Assembly (NCBI GenBank): GCA_009840635.1
Contig: VXNL01000074.1
Location: 7,292-71,291 of the forward strand
Source of the DNA: Acidobacteriota bacterium
GTDB taxonomy: Bacteria; Acidobacteriota; Vicinamibacteria; Marinacidobacterales; Marinacidobacteraceae
DNA length: 64,000 nucleotides
Direction of reading: 5' to 3'
Each line of letters starts with the position of its first letter. Position 1 is the first letter of the stretch. The notes beneath the pieces were generated by a model. It saw only the letters and a list, made by a program, of their open reading frames with translations, made no database searches and had not been told where the DNA came from. The position numbers and the translations under genes were made by a program. Positions 18,006 to 25,582 of the stretch are shown here, in pieces.

Positions 18006-19889
18006 ATGCCCTACCGGTCGCTCGCCGACGCCGTCCGCGACCTCGAACAAAACCGGATGCTGGTCCGGGTCCCCGACGAGGTGGACGGACACCTCGAGGT
18101 CGCGGAGATCCAGCGCCGCGCCTACGCCGCCGGAGCCCCCGCCATCCTCTACGAGAACGTGAAGGGCTCGGCGTTTCCCTGCGTTTCCAACCTCTTCGGA
18201 ACCATGGAGCGGGCCCGTTTCCTGCTCCGGCACGGACTCGACGGGGCGAAGGCGGCAGTCCGGTACCGGGCGGAGCCGGGCAAGGTCTTCTCGGATCTCC
18301 GCAACCGTCCTTCCGCCCCATTGGGCGCCGCCAACGCGGCGATCCACTCGCTGCCCCGCCGGGTGGTCACGGCTCCGAGCCAGGCGCATCCCATCACCCT
18401 CTCCGATGTCCCCCGCATCACCTCGTGGCCGGACGACGGGGGGCCGTTCATCACCCTGCCCCAGGTCTTCACCGAGGACCCCGACGTTCCCCCGGGAAAG
18501 GGTCCGCTCGGCGCTCCCCTCTCCTCCAACGTCGGGATGTACCGCATCCAGTTGGCCGGAGGCGACTACGGCGGCGGGGAGGCCGGCATGCACTACCAGA
18601 TCCACCGAGGCATCGGCGTGCACCACACCGCGGCCGAGCGCCGCGGCGAACCGCTCGGGGTGAGCATCTTCGTCGGCGGGCCCCCGGCGCACACCCTGGC
18701 CGCGGTGATGCCGCTGCCGGAAGGCCTCAGCGAACTGCTGTTCGCCGGGATGCTGGCCGGCCGGCGCTTTGCCTGGAAGCGGCGTGATGATGGTTTCGTG
18801 GTTTCGGCGGATGCCGATTTCACGATCACCGGCTGGGTAGACCCGGGCCGCAAGCTCCCCGAAGGCCCCTTCGGGGACCACCTCGGCTACTACAGCCTGA
18901 CCCATCCGTTCCCGGTTCTGCGGGTCACTTCCGTGACCCACCGGGCCGGAGCCGTCTGGCCGTTTACCGTGGTGGGCCGTCCCCCCCAGGAGGACACCAC
19001 CTTCGGGCAGCTCATCCACGAAATCACCGAACCCATGGTGCCCACCACGCTGCCGGGCGTCCATTCGGTCCATGCAGTGGACGCCGCCGGCGTCCATCCG
19101 CTGCTGCTCGCGGTCGGCAGCGAACGCTACTCGCCCTTCACCGGCCGGCGGCCGCAGGAGCTCTGGACCATCGCCAACGCGATCCTCGGGTTCGGACAGT
19201 GCTCGCTGGCCAAGTATCTGTTCATCGCGGCGCGGGAAGACGCCCCCGCACTGGCCGCCCACGACATTCCGGGGATGCTGGACCACGTCCTCCGCCGGGT
19301 GGATCTGGCCTCCGATCTCCACTTCCAGACCCGCACCACGATCGACACCCTCGACTACTCGGGCACCGGCCTGAACGCCGGTTCCAAGCTGGTGATCGCC
19401 GGCGCGGGTCCCGAACGGAGATCACCCGCCCGCACCGTTCCGGAGGGGGTCGGCGCAGCGCTTCCCGCCGGATTCACCGGCCTGCGAGCGGTGTTGCCGG
19501 GCGTCTTCGCGCTGGGCGGGCCGCGATTCGAAGCCTACGACCGGGTGGAGTCGGATCTGGCGCCACTCTGGAGTGCGCTCGATGCCGCGGAACGCGCCGG
19601 CGCCGATCTGAGCGGGATGCCGCTGGTCGTCCTCTGCGACGACCCCGGCTTCGCTGCCGAGACCCTCCGCAACCTGCTCTGGGTGGCGTTCACCCGATCC
19701 AATCCGTCTCATGATGTCCACGGCCGGCAGGCCGCGATCCACCACAAGCACTGGAGCTGCGTGGAACCCGTGCTCATCGACGCCCGCCTGAAGCCTCACC
19801 ACGCCCCCCCGCTGATCGAGGACCCCGCGGTCAGCCGCCGGGTGGACGCCCTCGCGGCTCCCGGCCGGCCGCTGCACGGCGTGATCTGA
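18006..19889 (+). CDS. UbiD-family decarboxylase
   Basis: A 627-residue member of the prenylated-FMN-dependent UbiD family, which reversibly decarboxylates aromatic or unsaturated acids. The core motif PEGPFGDHLGYYS, carrying active-site acidic residues, is intact, and VFTEDPDVPPG, MYRIQLAGG and MHYQIHRG match the prFMN/metal region. It is longer than E. coli UbiD (about 490) because of the C-terminal part. The flavin prenyltransferase UbiX is not encoded here. First gene of an apparent operon with a permease (33 bp) and a reductase, suggesting a small catabolic pathway; substrate unknown. ATG start chosen from family alignment. Confidence 0.87.
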   Translation: MPYRSLADAVRDLEQNRMLVRVPDEVDGHLEVAEIQRRAYAAGAPAILYENVKGSAFPCVSNLFGTMERARFLLRHGLDGAKAAVRYRAEPGKVFSDLRNRPSAPLGAANAAIHSLPRRVVTAPSQAHPITLSDVPRITSWPDDGGPFITLPQVFTEDPDVPPGKGPLGAPLSSNVGMYRIQLAGGDYGGGEAGMHYQIHRGIGVHHTAAERRGEPLGVSIFVGGPPAHTLAAVMPLPEGLSELLFAGMLAGRRFAWKRRDDGFVVSADADFTITGWVDPGRKLPEGPFGDHLGYYSLTHPFPVLRVTSVTHRAGAVWPFTVVGRPPQEDTTFGQLIHEITEPMVPTTLPGVHSVHAVDAAGVHPLLLAVGSERYSPFTGRRPQELWTIANAILGFGQCSLAKYLFIAAREDAPALAAHDIPGMLDHVLRRVDLASDLHFQTRTTIDTLDYSGTGLNAGSKLVIAGAGPERRSPARTVPEGVGAALPAGFTGLRAVLPGVFALGGPRFEAYDRVESDLAPLWSALDAAERAGADLSGMPLVVLCDDPGFAAETLRNLLWVAFTRSNPSHDVHGRQAAIHHKHWSCVEPVLIDARLKPHHAPPLIEDPAVSRRVDALAAPGRPLHGVI

Positions 19890-19922
19890 AGATACGGGGT
19901 TCAGCGATATGGTGGGCCGCCC

Positions 19923-21419
19923 ATGACGAGTAACGGCGGCGCTGGTTCCCGCTCCGGGCTTGCCCGGAACCTCGGGCTCATGGGGCTCGCCGCCACCGGG
20001 ATCTGCTCGATGCTCGGGGCCGCGATCAACGTGATGCCCTTTGCCCTGCTCCGGGGCATCCCGGAGATCGGCCCCTACGTGCTGCCCGCCTACGTGTTTG
20101 CGGCCCTGCCAGCCGTCTTGGCCGCGCTTGCCTACGGCAGCCTGGGCTCCGCCATGCCGCGCGCCGGCGGCAGCTACGTCTACGCGAGCCGAGCGCTCAG
20201 CCCCTGGTGGGGGTTCATCGCCAGCTTCTCCCAGTGGTTCGGCCTGTCCATCGCCATCGGGGTGGTGTCGTACCTGCTCGTTCCCTTCATCCGCGACATG
20301 GCCGGTGCGCTGGGCTACTCCGCGGTTGCCGCAGCCCTCGAGCGCGGCCCGGTGCGGGTCGGCATTTCGATCGCCTTCCTCTGGACCTTCGTGCTGGTGA
20401 ACGTGCGGGGACTGAAGCTCTACGAGCGGACCCTGGTCCCGATGATGTTCCTCATGTTCGCCCTCGGCGGCGTCGTGATCGTCAGCGGCTTCGCGTTCGA
20501 CCACGGGGACTTCGCCGCCGCGCTGATGGCGAGCGAGGGCCGGTCGGTCCCGGACGCGCCGGCGACGCCGCTCCAGCTCGTCCCGTTCGTGACCGCGGCG
20601 GTCGTGCTTTTCGCCACCTTCATCGGGTTCGACTCGATCGCGCAGGCCGGTGGCGAGGCGAAAAACCCCGGTCGCAACATCCCGCTCGCCATCGGAATCG
20701 CGATCGCCTCGGTCGGCGGGTTCTATTTCCTGTTCACCGCCGCGATGTACCACGCCGTGCCGTGGCAGTTCGTCGCCGAGGAAGCGGCCGTCCGCGACGT
20801 GACCGCGCCGGGACTGCTCGGCTACCTGCTGCCGGCGGCCGGCACCGCGGCGATCCTCGCCGGGGCCGCGGTCGCGCTCATCAACGACCTGCCGGCCATG
20901 CTGCTCGCCGTGTCCCGCATGATGTTCGCCTGGGCCGAGGACGGCATCTTCCCGAAGGGGGTGGCCACCGTACACCGGAGCTTCCACACCCCTTGGGTGG
21001 CGATTCTGCTGAGCGGAACGATGGCGACGGTGGGGATTGTGGGAAGCCACCTCGCGGGCGACTTCTTCCTCGGGATCGACATCCTGGTGACCTCGATGCT
21101 CGTCAATTTCGGGCTCATCTGCCTCTCGCTGGTGACCCTGCCCCGCCGCAATCCGGACCTCGCCGCCGACGTGAAGGTCCTGGGGAGGCCCGCGCAGGTG
21201 GTGGTCGGTGGCGGGGGCGCCGCGTTGCTCGGACTGTTCCTGGTCCTGCACATCGTCAAGGACCTCTCCACCGAGACCACCGCCTGGTACTTCCACTCGA
21301 CCTGGGTGTGGCTGCTGGTGATGGGGATCGCTTCCCTCATCTATCTCCGTGAAATGGCGCGGCTCCGTCAGCGCGGGGTGGACACCGACCGTTTGTTCAG
21401 CACGTTGCCGCCCGAGTGA
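19923..21419 (+). CDS. APC-superfamily amino acid/organic-acid permease
   Basis: A 498-residue inner-membrane transporter with about 12 hydrophobic helices. The first helix carries the APC-type GLAATGICSMLGAAINVMP, followed by PRAGGSYVYASRAL in helices 2-3 and GFDSIAQAGGEAKNPGRNIP at helices 6-7, the usual APC signatures. It probably imports the substrate for its operon neighbours. Starts at ATG, 33 bp after the UbiD gene, and its stop overlaps the next GTG start (GTGA). Confidence 0.85.
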   Translation: MTSNGGAGSRSGLARNLGLMGLAATGICSMLGAAINVMPFALLRGIPEIGPYVLPAYVFAALPAVLAALAYGSLGSAMPRAGGSYVYASRALSPWWGFIASFSQWFGLSIAIGVVSYLLVPFIRDMAGALGYSAVAAALERGPVRVGISIAFLWTFVLVNVRGLKLYERTLVPMMFLMFALGGVVIVSGFAFDHGDFAAALMASEGRSVPDAPATPLQLVPFVTAAVVLFATFIGFDSIAQAGGEAKNPGRNIPLAIGIAIASVGGFYFLFTAAMYHAVPWQFVAEEAAVRDVTAPGLLGYLLPAAGTAAILAGAAVALINDLPAMLLAVSRMMFAWAEDGIFPKGVATVHRSFHTPWVAILLSGTMATVGIVGSHLAGDFFLGIDILVTSMLVNFGLICLSLVTLPRRNPDLAADVKVLGRPAQVVVGGGGAALLGLFLVLHIVKDLSTETTAWYFHSTWVWLLVMGIASLIYLREMARLRQRGVDTDRLFSTLPPE

Positions 21420-22828
21420 GCGGGGTAGAACGGACCCGGCTGGCCGCCGGGTTGGAGGTGTCCCGGGTCCTGACCGGGCTCTGGCAGGTTGCCGACCAGG
21501 AGCGCGGTGGCGCCGCCCTCGAAACCGAGCGGGCGGCCCGCGCGCTCGAACCGGCGGTGGACGCCGGCTTCGTCACGGTAGACGTCGCGGATCACTACGG
21601 ATCCGCCGAACTGATCGCCGGCGCGCTTCAGAAACGCCGCCCCGAGGTCCGGGTGCTGACCAAATGGGTTCCGGAACCCGGTGTTTCGTCCCGCAGGGAC
21701 GTGGAAGCCGCGATACGGCGGTCACTGGACCGGATCGGGACCGATCGGCTCGCGGCGCTCCAGTTCCACGCCTGGAGCTACCCCGATCCTGGCTGGCTGG
21801 ACTGCCTGTTCCACCTGATGGAGTTCCAGGCCGAGGGGCGGATCGGCCACCTCGGGGTCACCAACTTCGACGCGGTCCATCTCGATCTCGCGCTACGGAG
21901 CGGGATCCCCCTCGTCTCGAACCAGGTCTGCTACTCGCTCCTCGATCGCCGTCCGGCGGGACGGATGACCGAGGTGTGCCGCAGGCACGGGGTCGGGCTC
22001 CTCGCCTACGGGACCCTCGCGGGGGGGCTGCTGAGCGATCGCTGGCTCAGGGCCGCGGAGCCTCCGATCGACGATTCGCTCACCTGGTCGCAGATGAAGT
22101 ACCGCCGCTTCATCGACCAGGCCGGCGGGTGGGACCGCTTCCAGGCGGTGCTGCGCGCCGCGCGCCGGGTCGCGGACCGCTACGGGGTGTCCATCGCCAA
22201 CGTCGCCGTCCGCTACGTGCTGGAACAGCCGGCCGTGGCCGGGGTGATCGTGGGAGCCCGTCCCGGGGAACGAACCCATCTCGAGGACAACCTGCGGCTT
22301 TTCGATTTCGCGCTCGACGAGCGGTCCCGGGCGGAGCTTGCCGAGGCGCAGGCCGGTCTCGACCCGATTCCCGGCGACTGCGGCGACGAATACCGTAGGC
22401 CGCCGTACCTGACCGCATCGGGAGACCTCCACCACCACGTCACCCACTTCCCGGCGCCCTACGCGGCGCGGGAAACCGCACGAGGAGCGGAACTGGATCC
22501 GCAGGCCGGCTTCCGCGAAGCAGTTCGCACCGGGCCTGACATCCGGGTTGCCGGGGTCACTCCGACCCACCGTGGCCGCCTCCTCGGCGGCGACGACGTC
22601 CGGGCCCAGACTCACTTCGTGGTGGACCGGATCGAAGGCGCCCTCCAGTCGCTTGACGCCGAGATGGCGGACGCCGTTCGGGTCGAGTCGCGCACCCGCG
22701 AGAACTATTGGCCGAATGTGCTGGCCGTCCTCCGTGACCGCCTCCCGTCAACAGCGAACGTCGCTCGCGTTCCGGGGCAGCCCTCGCACCCCCACCACAT
22801 CGAAATCGACGTCGAAGCGCGGACCTGA
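21416..22828 (+). CDS. Aldo/keto reductase fused to a RidA-like domain
   Basis: A 470-residue two-domain protein. Residues 1 to about 335 are an aldo/keto reductase barrel with the Asp-Tyr-Lys-His tetrad in DVADHYGSAE, TKWVPE and QFHAW, and NADPH-binding VIVGARPGERTHLEDN. Residues about 355-470 align with YjgF/RidA: GPDIRVAGVTP, GGDDVRAQTHFVVDRIEGAL, STANVAR and HHIEIDVEA. The arginine that archetypal RidA uses for imine hydrolysis is not at its expected place, as in other Rid subfamilies. Coupled to the permease stop by GTGA. The fusion suggests reduction of an aldehyde or ketone together with handling of a reactive intermediate. Confidence 0.8.
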   Translation: MSGVERTRLAAGLEVSRVLTGLWQVADQERGGAALETERAARALEPAVDAGFVTVDVADHYGSAELIAGALQKRRPEVRVLTKWVPEPGVSSRRDVEAAIRRSLDRIGTDRLAALQFHAWSYPDPGWLDCLFHLMEFQAEGRIGHLGVTNFDAVHLDLALRSGIPLVSNQVCYSLLDRRPAGRMTEVCRRHGVGLLAYGTLAGGLLSDRWLRAAEPPIDDSLTWSQMKYRRFIDQAGGWDRFQAVLRAARRVADRYGVSIANVAVRYVLEQPAVAGVIVGARPGERTHLEDNLRLFDFALDERSRAELAEAQAGLDPIPGDCGDEYRRPPYLTASGDLHHHVTHFPAPYAARETARGAELDPQAGFREAVRTGPDIRVAGVTPTHRGRLLGGDDVRAQTHFVVDRIEGALQSLDAEMADAVRVESRTRENYWPNVLAVLRDRLPSTANVARVPGQPSHPHHIEIDVEART

Positions 22829-22867
22829 ACAACCCCGGCGAGCGGGATGACACCGCCGGCTTGGAAC

Positions 22868-22902
22868 GCCGGTTTCAGCCGGCACAGCCCGCCGCAGGCG
22901 GG
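22868..22902. repeat. Bipartite REP-like palindrome, copy 4
   Basis: GCCGGTTTCAGCCGGC (22868-22883) and CCCGCC-GCA-GGCGGG (22888-22902), preceded by TTGGAAC. Lies between the convergent fusion gene and arsI. Confidence 0.75.
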
Positions 22903-22956
22903 CGGAGGCACCGCCGCGATCCACCGACCTGGGCCATGGCCTGCGCCCCGTGGCTC

Positions 22957-23397
22957 TCAGGTACAGCAGACCCCTTCGGCCCCCTCCGCCCCCACGTCGG
23001 CCGGGTCCGTTGCAATCACCACGTTCTGCAACTGCTCCGCGTCCCCCGACTTGACGTACCACTCCCAGCGCGCCCCGTCGGGATCGGTCACCCAGGTTTC
23101 GGTCTTCTCCGCGTAGCAGCACACGGTGTCATCCACTCCGGTCGTATCGAGCCCCGATTCCCGGAGCCGCCCCTCGGCCGCCCGCACCTGCCGCGCCGCC
23201 TCCACCTCCACGCCGAGGTGGTTGATCGTCGCCCCTTCCGAGCCTTCGAAGAGGACCAGTTTGAGCGGGGGATCGGCGATGGCGAAGTTCGCGTAACCGG
23301 GTTTCACCTTCGCGGGCGCGGTCGCGAACATCCGCGAGTAGAAGTCAATCGCCCTCTCGAGGTTCGTCACATTCAGGGCAAGTTGCAGTCGGGACAC
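22957..23397 (-). CDS. arsI: ArsI/CadI-family vicinal-oxygen-chelate protein
   Basis: A 146-residue glyoxalase-fold metalloprotein. The sequence is very like CadI/ArsI: SRLQLALNV at the start, KPGYANFAIADPPLKLVLFE, HLGVEVE, the cysteine pair of VCCYA and WVTDPDGARWE, with a further CC near the C-terminus. ArsI cleaves the carbon-arsenic bond of trivalent organoarsenicals. The GTG start at 23397 has a good ribosome site (GGAGGAAACGGACT), so the gene overlaps the end of arsR by 53 bp. The arsR-arsI pair is a known organoarsenical or heavy-metal response unit. Confidence 0.88.
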   Translation of the reverse strand: MSRLQLALNVTNLERAIDFYSRMFATAPAKVKPGYANFAIADPPLKLVLFEGSEGATINHLGVEVEAARQVRAAEGRLRESGLDTTGVDDTVCCYAEKTETWVTDPDGARWEWYVKSGDAEQLQNVVIATDPADVGAEGAEGVCCT

Positions 23398-23725
23398 AGT
23401 CCGTTTCCTCCATTGTTTGGGCCGAGGGCGCACCCGTGCAGCATTCGGCAGTCAGAAAGTCCATGAGTTGGTTCATAACGGCAAAATCGGGACGCGAACG
23501 CACCTCGCGCCCGCGCTGCTCCTGTTCCACGAGACCGGCCCGGGTCAGGCAGGCCAAGTGGTGGGCGAGCGTGGAAGCGGGCGTGCCGAGTGTCCGGATG
23601 AGCGTCCCCACCGGGAGTCCGGCGGGGCCCGTCCGCACCAGCAGCCGGTAGAGCCGGAGGCGGGTCGGGTTCCCGAGCGCGCCCAGGCTCGCTGCCGCAA
23701 GTTCCTCGGTCAACAGAGTCGCCAT
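23345..23725 (-). CDS. arsR: ArsR-family metal(loid)-responsive repressor
   Basis: A 126-residue winged-helix repressor. The DNA-binding helices are visible in GALGNPTRLRLYRLLVRTG and TLGTPASTLAHHLACLTRAGLV, and a cysteine pair (ECC) with C-terminal CPEC could sense arsenite or a soft metal. The ATG at 23725 is preferred to a TTG that lies inside the operator. A consensus promoter with a palindromic operator lies directly upstream, indicating autorepression. Co-transcribed with arsI, which overlaps its 3' end. Confidence 0.9.
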   Translation of the reverse strand: MATLLTEELAAASLGALGNPTRLRLYRLLVRTGPAGLPVGTLIRTLGTPASTLAHHLACLTRAGLVEQEQRGREVRSRPDFAVMNQLMDFLTAECCTGAPSAQTMEETDCVPTATCPECDEPREGD

Positions 23726-23727
23726 GA

Positions 23728-23755
23728 CCAAATAACTATAGATCTAGTTATTTGG
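23728..23755. promoter_or_regulatory. Palindromic ArsR operator
   Basis: Perfect 11-bp arms CCAAATAACTA and TAGTTATTTGG separated by TAGATC. It covers the -10 box and most of the promoter spacer, the position expected for a repressor. AT-rich, unlike its surroundings. Confidence 0.8.
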
Positions 23756-23764
23756 GTATGTCAA
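23735..23764 (-). promoter_or_regulatory. arsR-arsI promoter
   Basis: TTGACA (23764-23759), 18-bp spacer, TATAGT (23740-23735). The arsR ATG begins 9 nt after the -10 box, so the transcript has almost no leader. Confidence 0.75.
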
Positions 23765-23806
23765 GTGCGCATTGATTTCGTCCAGGCCTTGACAGCACCG
23801 AAGCCG

Positions 23807-24127
23807 CTATCTCTTCGGTTCTTCGGGACGACCGTCCTCGGAGAACGCCTCCCCGTCGGGGCTCTCCCGTACCAGCAGAACTCCCTCGATTCGCGAAACA
23901 CGCTGTTCCAGGCTGATCAGCCTCTCCTCGAGACGATCCATACGAGTCTCGAGACGGTCCATGCGGGCCTCGAGGCGATCCATGCGAGCGTCGAGGCGGA
24001 CCTCAAGGCGATCCATGCGCGTTTCCAGGCGGTCGATCCGCTCGAAACCAAATGCGGCGATGGTGAGGTTCATCACCGCCATGAAGACCCCGAGCGACAC
24101 GAACGGAATCCACTCTTTCCTCTTCAC
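23807..24127 (-). CDS. Small membrane-anchored coiled-coil protein
   Basis: A 106-residue protein with one N-terminal transmembrane helix (WIPFVSLGVFMAVMNLTI) and a long heptad repeat built from RMDRLE(A/T/V) units, matched by 21-bp tandem repeats in the DNA. The GTG start at 24127 has a ribosome site (GGAGGCAGT); the longer upstream reading lacks one. It probably oligomerises at the inner membrane. No functional family is recognised. Its neighbours (arsR, an LD-carboxypeptidase) give no clear hint. Confidence 0.6.
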   Translation of the reverse strand: MKRKEWIPFVSLGVFMAVMNLTIAAFGFERIDRLETRMDRLEVRLDARMDRLEARMDRLETRMDRLEERLISLEQRVSRIEGVLLVRESPDGEAFSEDGRPEEPKR

Positions 24128-24271
24128 ACTGCCTCCAGCCGGTTCCCGGCCGTCGAGCCCTTCGGGGCTCATCGAGTTGTCAAGCGTCAAGGTGTTCCGC
24201 CCGCGTTGCGGACGCGTCAAGATCCTCGTGACCCAGCGCAGGGAGGATATCGCCGCCAGGTGCCGGCGGGG

Positions 24272-25369
24272 CTACACAACCGCCGGTTCCAGGAGCCGGA
24301 TCGTGCCGCGGTCCGCGTCCATCTCGGCACGGTCGCCGATCGGCAGCGTGAACTGCTCGGGGATGTGCCCGATCATGCTCCCCCGGAACGCCGGGATGCC
24401 GAGCGGGGCGATGTGGTCTTCGAGCACCTGCTCCATCGTGAGCGACCCGAAGCCCGATCCCGGATCGCAGTCGGTACAGCGGCCGAAGATGAAACCCACG
24501 ATCCGGTCGAGGACCCCCGCGAGTTTCAGGGTGGTCATCATCCGGTCCACCCGATAGACCGCCTCGTCCACGTCCTCGAGGAACAGGATGGCGCCGGTGA
24601 AATCGGGCAGGTACTCCGAACCCATGATCGCCGTGAGCACCGTCAGGTTGCCGCCAAGGAGCGGCCCGGTCGCCCGCCCGCCCGTGATGGTGCGGATCCG
24701 ATGATCCCGGGGCACGATGTGGTCCCCAGGGTCCGCGACCGGGTTCTCGAGCAGGTCCGCTTCGCCTTCCATCAGGGTGCGGCGGAAGTGTTCGGTCGAG
24801 AAGCGGTTCCCCGGGCCGGGACCGTGCATCACGATCAGCCCCGTCTTCGCGTGGACGCCGGTGAGGAGCGCGGTGGCGTCGCTGTAGCCGAGCAGGACCT
24901 TGGGATTCGCCCGGATCACGCCGTAGTCGAGGTGCGGCAGGACGCGCGCCGACCCCCAGCCGCCCCGGGCGAAGATGCCCTTCACCTCGGGATCGGCGAA
25001 GAACTCCATGATGTCCGCCGCCCGCTCGGCGTCGGTTCCGGCGAAGTAGCCGCGCCGCCGGTAGTAGTTGGATCCGAGCCGCGGTTCGAGCCCGACCGCC
25101 CGGAACGCGTCCGCGAAGATCTCGGTCGGGTCGGTCTCGAAGGCAGCGGTGGCGGGGCTTGCCAAGCCGAAGACGTCGCCGGGCTGGATGCGTGGCGGCC
25201 GGATCAGGGCCGGCTGCGCTGAGTGAGCCTTCGCAGCCGTCAGGAACGGGATCGTGGCCGCACTCCCCAGCAGCGAGAGAGCCGCCCGGCGAGGGATTGG
25301 ATGTCCCAGTGTCTCGGGTGCAGAGCTCCGTCTCGTTGAGCTTGCGGTTGGACGGGTCCCCTCACTCAT
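24272..25369 (-). CDS. S66-family LD-carboxypeptidase
   Basis: A 365-residue serine peptidase of the LdcA/MccF group, which removes the terminal D-alanine from recycled muropeptides or inactivates peptide-nucleotide antibiotics. The N-terminus has a twin-arginine-like signal (PIPRRAALSLLGSA ... AKAHSA), so it is probably exported. The fold-typical motifs are GLASPA, the nucleophile in GYSDATALL, the glutamate in LFLEDVDE and the histidine in GHIPEQFTLPIG. The ATG at 25369 has a strong ribosome site (AGGGAGGAAAGG). Export suggests a periplasmic role, unlike cytoplasmic LdcA. Confidence 0.85.
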   Translation of the reverse strand: MSEGTRPTASSTRRSSAPETLGHPIPRRAALSLLGSAATIPFLTAAKAHSAQPALIRPPRIQPGDVFGLASPATAAFETDPTEIFADAFRAVGLEPRLGSNYYRRRGYFAGTDAERAADIMEFFADPEVKGIFARGGWGSARVLPHLDYGVIRANPKVLLGYSDATALLTGVHAKTGLIVMHGPGPGNRFSTEHFRRTLMEGEADLLENPVADPGDHIVPRDHRIRTITGGRATGPLLGGNLTVLTAIMGSEYLPDFTGAILFLEDVDEAVYRVDRMMTTLKLAGVLDRIVGFIFGRCTDCDPGSGFGSLTMEQVLEDHIAPLGIPAFRGSMIGHIPEQFTLPIGDRAEMDADRGTIRLLEPAVV

Positions 25370-25428
25370 TCCGCCTTTCCTCCCTGCATGGCGCGGCGCC
25401 GTCGCGCGGGTTTCGCGCTCCCGCGCGG

Positions 25429-25464
25429 CCCCACCGGGAGAACTGGCCGCCGGCTGAAGCCGGC
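25429..25464. repeat. 18-bp unit joined to REP palindrome, copy 5
   Basis: CCCCACCGGGAGAACTGG (25429-25446), then GCCGGCTGAAGCCGGC (25449-25464) and GTTCCAGGCC. The second hairpin of other REP copies is absent; the 18-bp unit sits in its place. Confidence 0.75.
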
Positions 25465-25514
25465 GTTCCAGGCCGTCCTCGTCGCAAGGCCGAACGGCGA
25501 GGCGCAACACGGTC

Positions 25515-25553
25515 GCCCCGCTGGGCGGGGCGATGCCGGTCTGGAGACCGGCG
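25515..25553. repeat. Second REP family: paired hairpins
   Basis: CGCCCCGC-TGG-GCGGGGCG (25515-25533), AT, then GCCGGTCTGGAGACCGGC (25536-25553). Lies between the propeller gene's stop and the LD-carboxypeptidase start. Confidence 0.7.
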
Positions 25554-25582
25554 GTCCCTTCCCTCTCCGCCACCGGTCCCGA

